A stretch of DNA of 5,116 nucleotides, taken from the NCBI GenBank assembly GCA_014384685.1, contig JACNFL010000208.1, forward strand, positions 1 to 5,116. Direction: 5' to 3'. A model generated the notes under the pieces. That model was not told the DNA's origin and searched no databases. It saw only the letters and a list, made by a program, of their open reading frames with translations. This document shows, in pieces, positions 4,459 through 5,116 of the stretch; position 1 is the first letter of the stretch; each line of letters starts with the position of its first letter. Both the position numbers and the translations under genes were made by a program. This stretch comes from Methanobacteriota archaeon. GTDB lineage: Archaea; Thermoplasmatota; Poseidoniia; Poseidoniales; Thalassarchaeaceae.

Positions 4459-5061
4459 ATGCACTTCCTGTGTCGGACCACTGTGAACCGAACACGCCCG
4501 TGCGCATACCTTCTCGTATTGGTGATGGTTTTACCTCTTATTGGCTCAATTCAACCGGCTGGTCAATCCCCCCTTGAGACCAGTTATTCGGCTCAGATTC
4601 TCACAACAGATCAGACCTCGGAAATACCTACTCAAATAGCGATGCCAATGTTTGGGGAATTACCATGGTGGGAACACACAACTCTTGACTCAAATCGAAA
4701 TGGTATACATGATTCCCTTGAAATCGCGACAGGCCCAGTAAATGTGGGGCTCTCGTACGACCACACACCTACTTCAATTGACGAAGCAAGAGTTCAGGCA
4801 CTTGGGCATACTGTAAACCAACTATTACACTCGGTTGACGCCTTACTTATCGGTACAGTCAATGCTTCTGATGTATGGGCGTTGGCTCAACTAGATGGAG
4901 TGGTAATGGTTGAGCGTTATGGGGTTGTAACATTCTATGGTGATGTTCAGACTCAAGCGGTGAAGGCGAGGAATTCTACATTTTATCCAGCCGGAGCATG
5001 GGATCTAGGTGTTAGTGGGGTTGGAGTAAATATCGCTTTGACTGATACAGGTGTTGACTAA
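4459..5061 (+). CDS. Truncated secreted subtilisin-like (S8) protease: signal, propeptide and catalytic Asp only
   Basis: ATG (4459) to TAA (5059-5061) encodes 200 residues. Residues 1-36 are a signal peptide: basic start (RTTVNRTR), hydrophobic AYLLVLVMVLPLIG, likely cleavage near 34-36. A calcium-type loop, DSNRNGIHDSLE, spans 77-88. Residues 94-160 resemble the I9-type propeptide of subtilases, ending LAQLDGVVMVERYG. The junction GDVQTQAVKARNS...GAWDLGVSGVGVNIALTDTGVD then leads into the mature protease, with D196 in the DTG motif as the catalytic Asp of the Asp-His-Ser triad. The frame stops four residues later, so the His (HG) and Ser (GTSMA) segments are missing; S8 proteases normally continue for hundreds of residues. 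No frame in the remaining 55 bases restores the expected continuation (typically x-HPxL). It is therefore catalytically dead: a pseudogene, a rearrangement breakpoint, or a stand-alone propeptide acting as inhibitor or chaperone. It is divergent from the surface-protein gene. Confidence 0.8.
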   Translation: MHFLCRTTVNRTRPCAYLLVLVMVLPLIGSIQPAGQSPLETSYSAQILTTDQTSEIPTQIAMPMFGELPWWEHTTLDSNRNGIHDSLEIATGPVNVGLSYDHTPTSIDEARVQALGHTVNQLLHSVDALLIGTVNASDVWALAQLDGVVMVERYGVVTFYGDVQTQAVKARNSTFYPAGAWDLGVSGVGVNIALTDTGVD

Positions 5062-5096
5062 TTGGTCGTGGTCGGTTTGCGTAAGTTGGTTTTCAA

Positions 5097-5116
5097 TAAT
5101 AACAGTTTTGTTATTA
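5097..5116. repeat. Perfect inverted repeat at the window end
   Basis: TAATAAC (5097-5103) and GTTATTA (5110-5116) are perfect seven-base arms around AGTTTT. The arms run to the last base, so the stem may continue outside. It lies 35 bases after the premature stop of the subtilase fragment. It may be an AT-rich terminator hairpin, the end of an inserted element, or chance in AT-rich DNA. Confidence 0.4.

Noticed and set aside
1..5116. CRISPR array, transposase, toxin-antitoxin or other defence genes
   Set aside because: No regularly spaced identical repeats, no transposase or integrase frame and no paired small genes are visible. The only regular repeats are protein-coding.

Overview
The window looks archaeal, most likely a marine planktonic euryarchaeon of the Marine Group II (Poseidoniales) type. 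The direct evidence is: two tRNA genes without an encoded CCA end; a 35-codon gene for ribosomal protein eL41, a protein shared by archaea and eukaryotes and absent from bacteria; genes with AT-rich TATA-like boxes close to the start codon and no clear Shine-Dalgarno sequence; and secreted proteins of the large Asn/Thr/Ser-rich, calcium-binding, membrane-anchored style seen in these archaea. The genus-level placement is inference.

Left part (1-843, all + strand): the C-terminal end of a small zinc-ribbon protein (2-211), a spacer with a T-run and an inverted repeat, tRNA-Arg(TCT) (309-382), a decayed copy of a tRNA 3' half just behind it (398-433), a gene for eL41 (536-643) ending at a compact hairpin plus T-run, and tRNA-Trp(CCA) (771-843). 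Apart from the first gene, this is a translation-machinery block.

Middle part (883-4287, - strand, convergent with tRNA-Trp): one gene for a 1134-residue type I surface protein. In order it has a signal peptide, a right-handed parallel beta-helix domain, four tandem all-beta modules of 86-88 residues with an invariant Trp and a CX13C cysteine pair, six thrombospondin-type-3-like calcium loops, an Asn-rich low-complexity stalk dense in N-glycosylation sequons, one transmembrane helix, and a 71-residue acidic cytoplasmic tail ending in an aromatic WW-like motif.

Right part (4288-5116): an AT-rich divergent promoter region carrying three copies of a 7-base motif, then a + strand gene for the front end of a secreted subtilisin-like (S8) protease. 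It has a signal peptide, a calcium-type loop, the propeptide and the catalytic-Asp motif, but the frame stops four residues past the catalytic Asp, so His and Ser are missing. The gene is either a broken protease or a stand-alone propeptide. A perfect 7-bp inverted repeat lies at the very end of the window.

The surface protein and the subtilase fragment share one divergent promoter region and are both exported, so a link at the cell surface (adhesion or substrate capture with proteolysis) is possible but unproven. I see no CRISPR array, transposase or recognisable defence system. The points most worth a second look are the eL41 gene, the truncated subtilase, the repeat geometry and the tail of the surface protein, and the tRNA fragment duplication.
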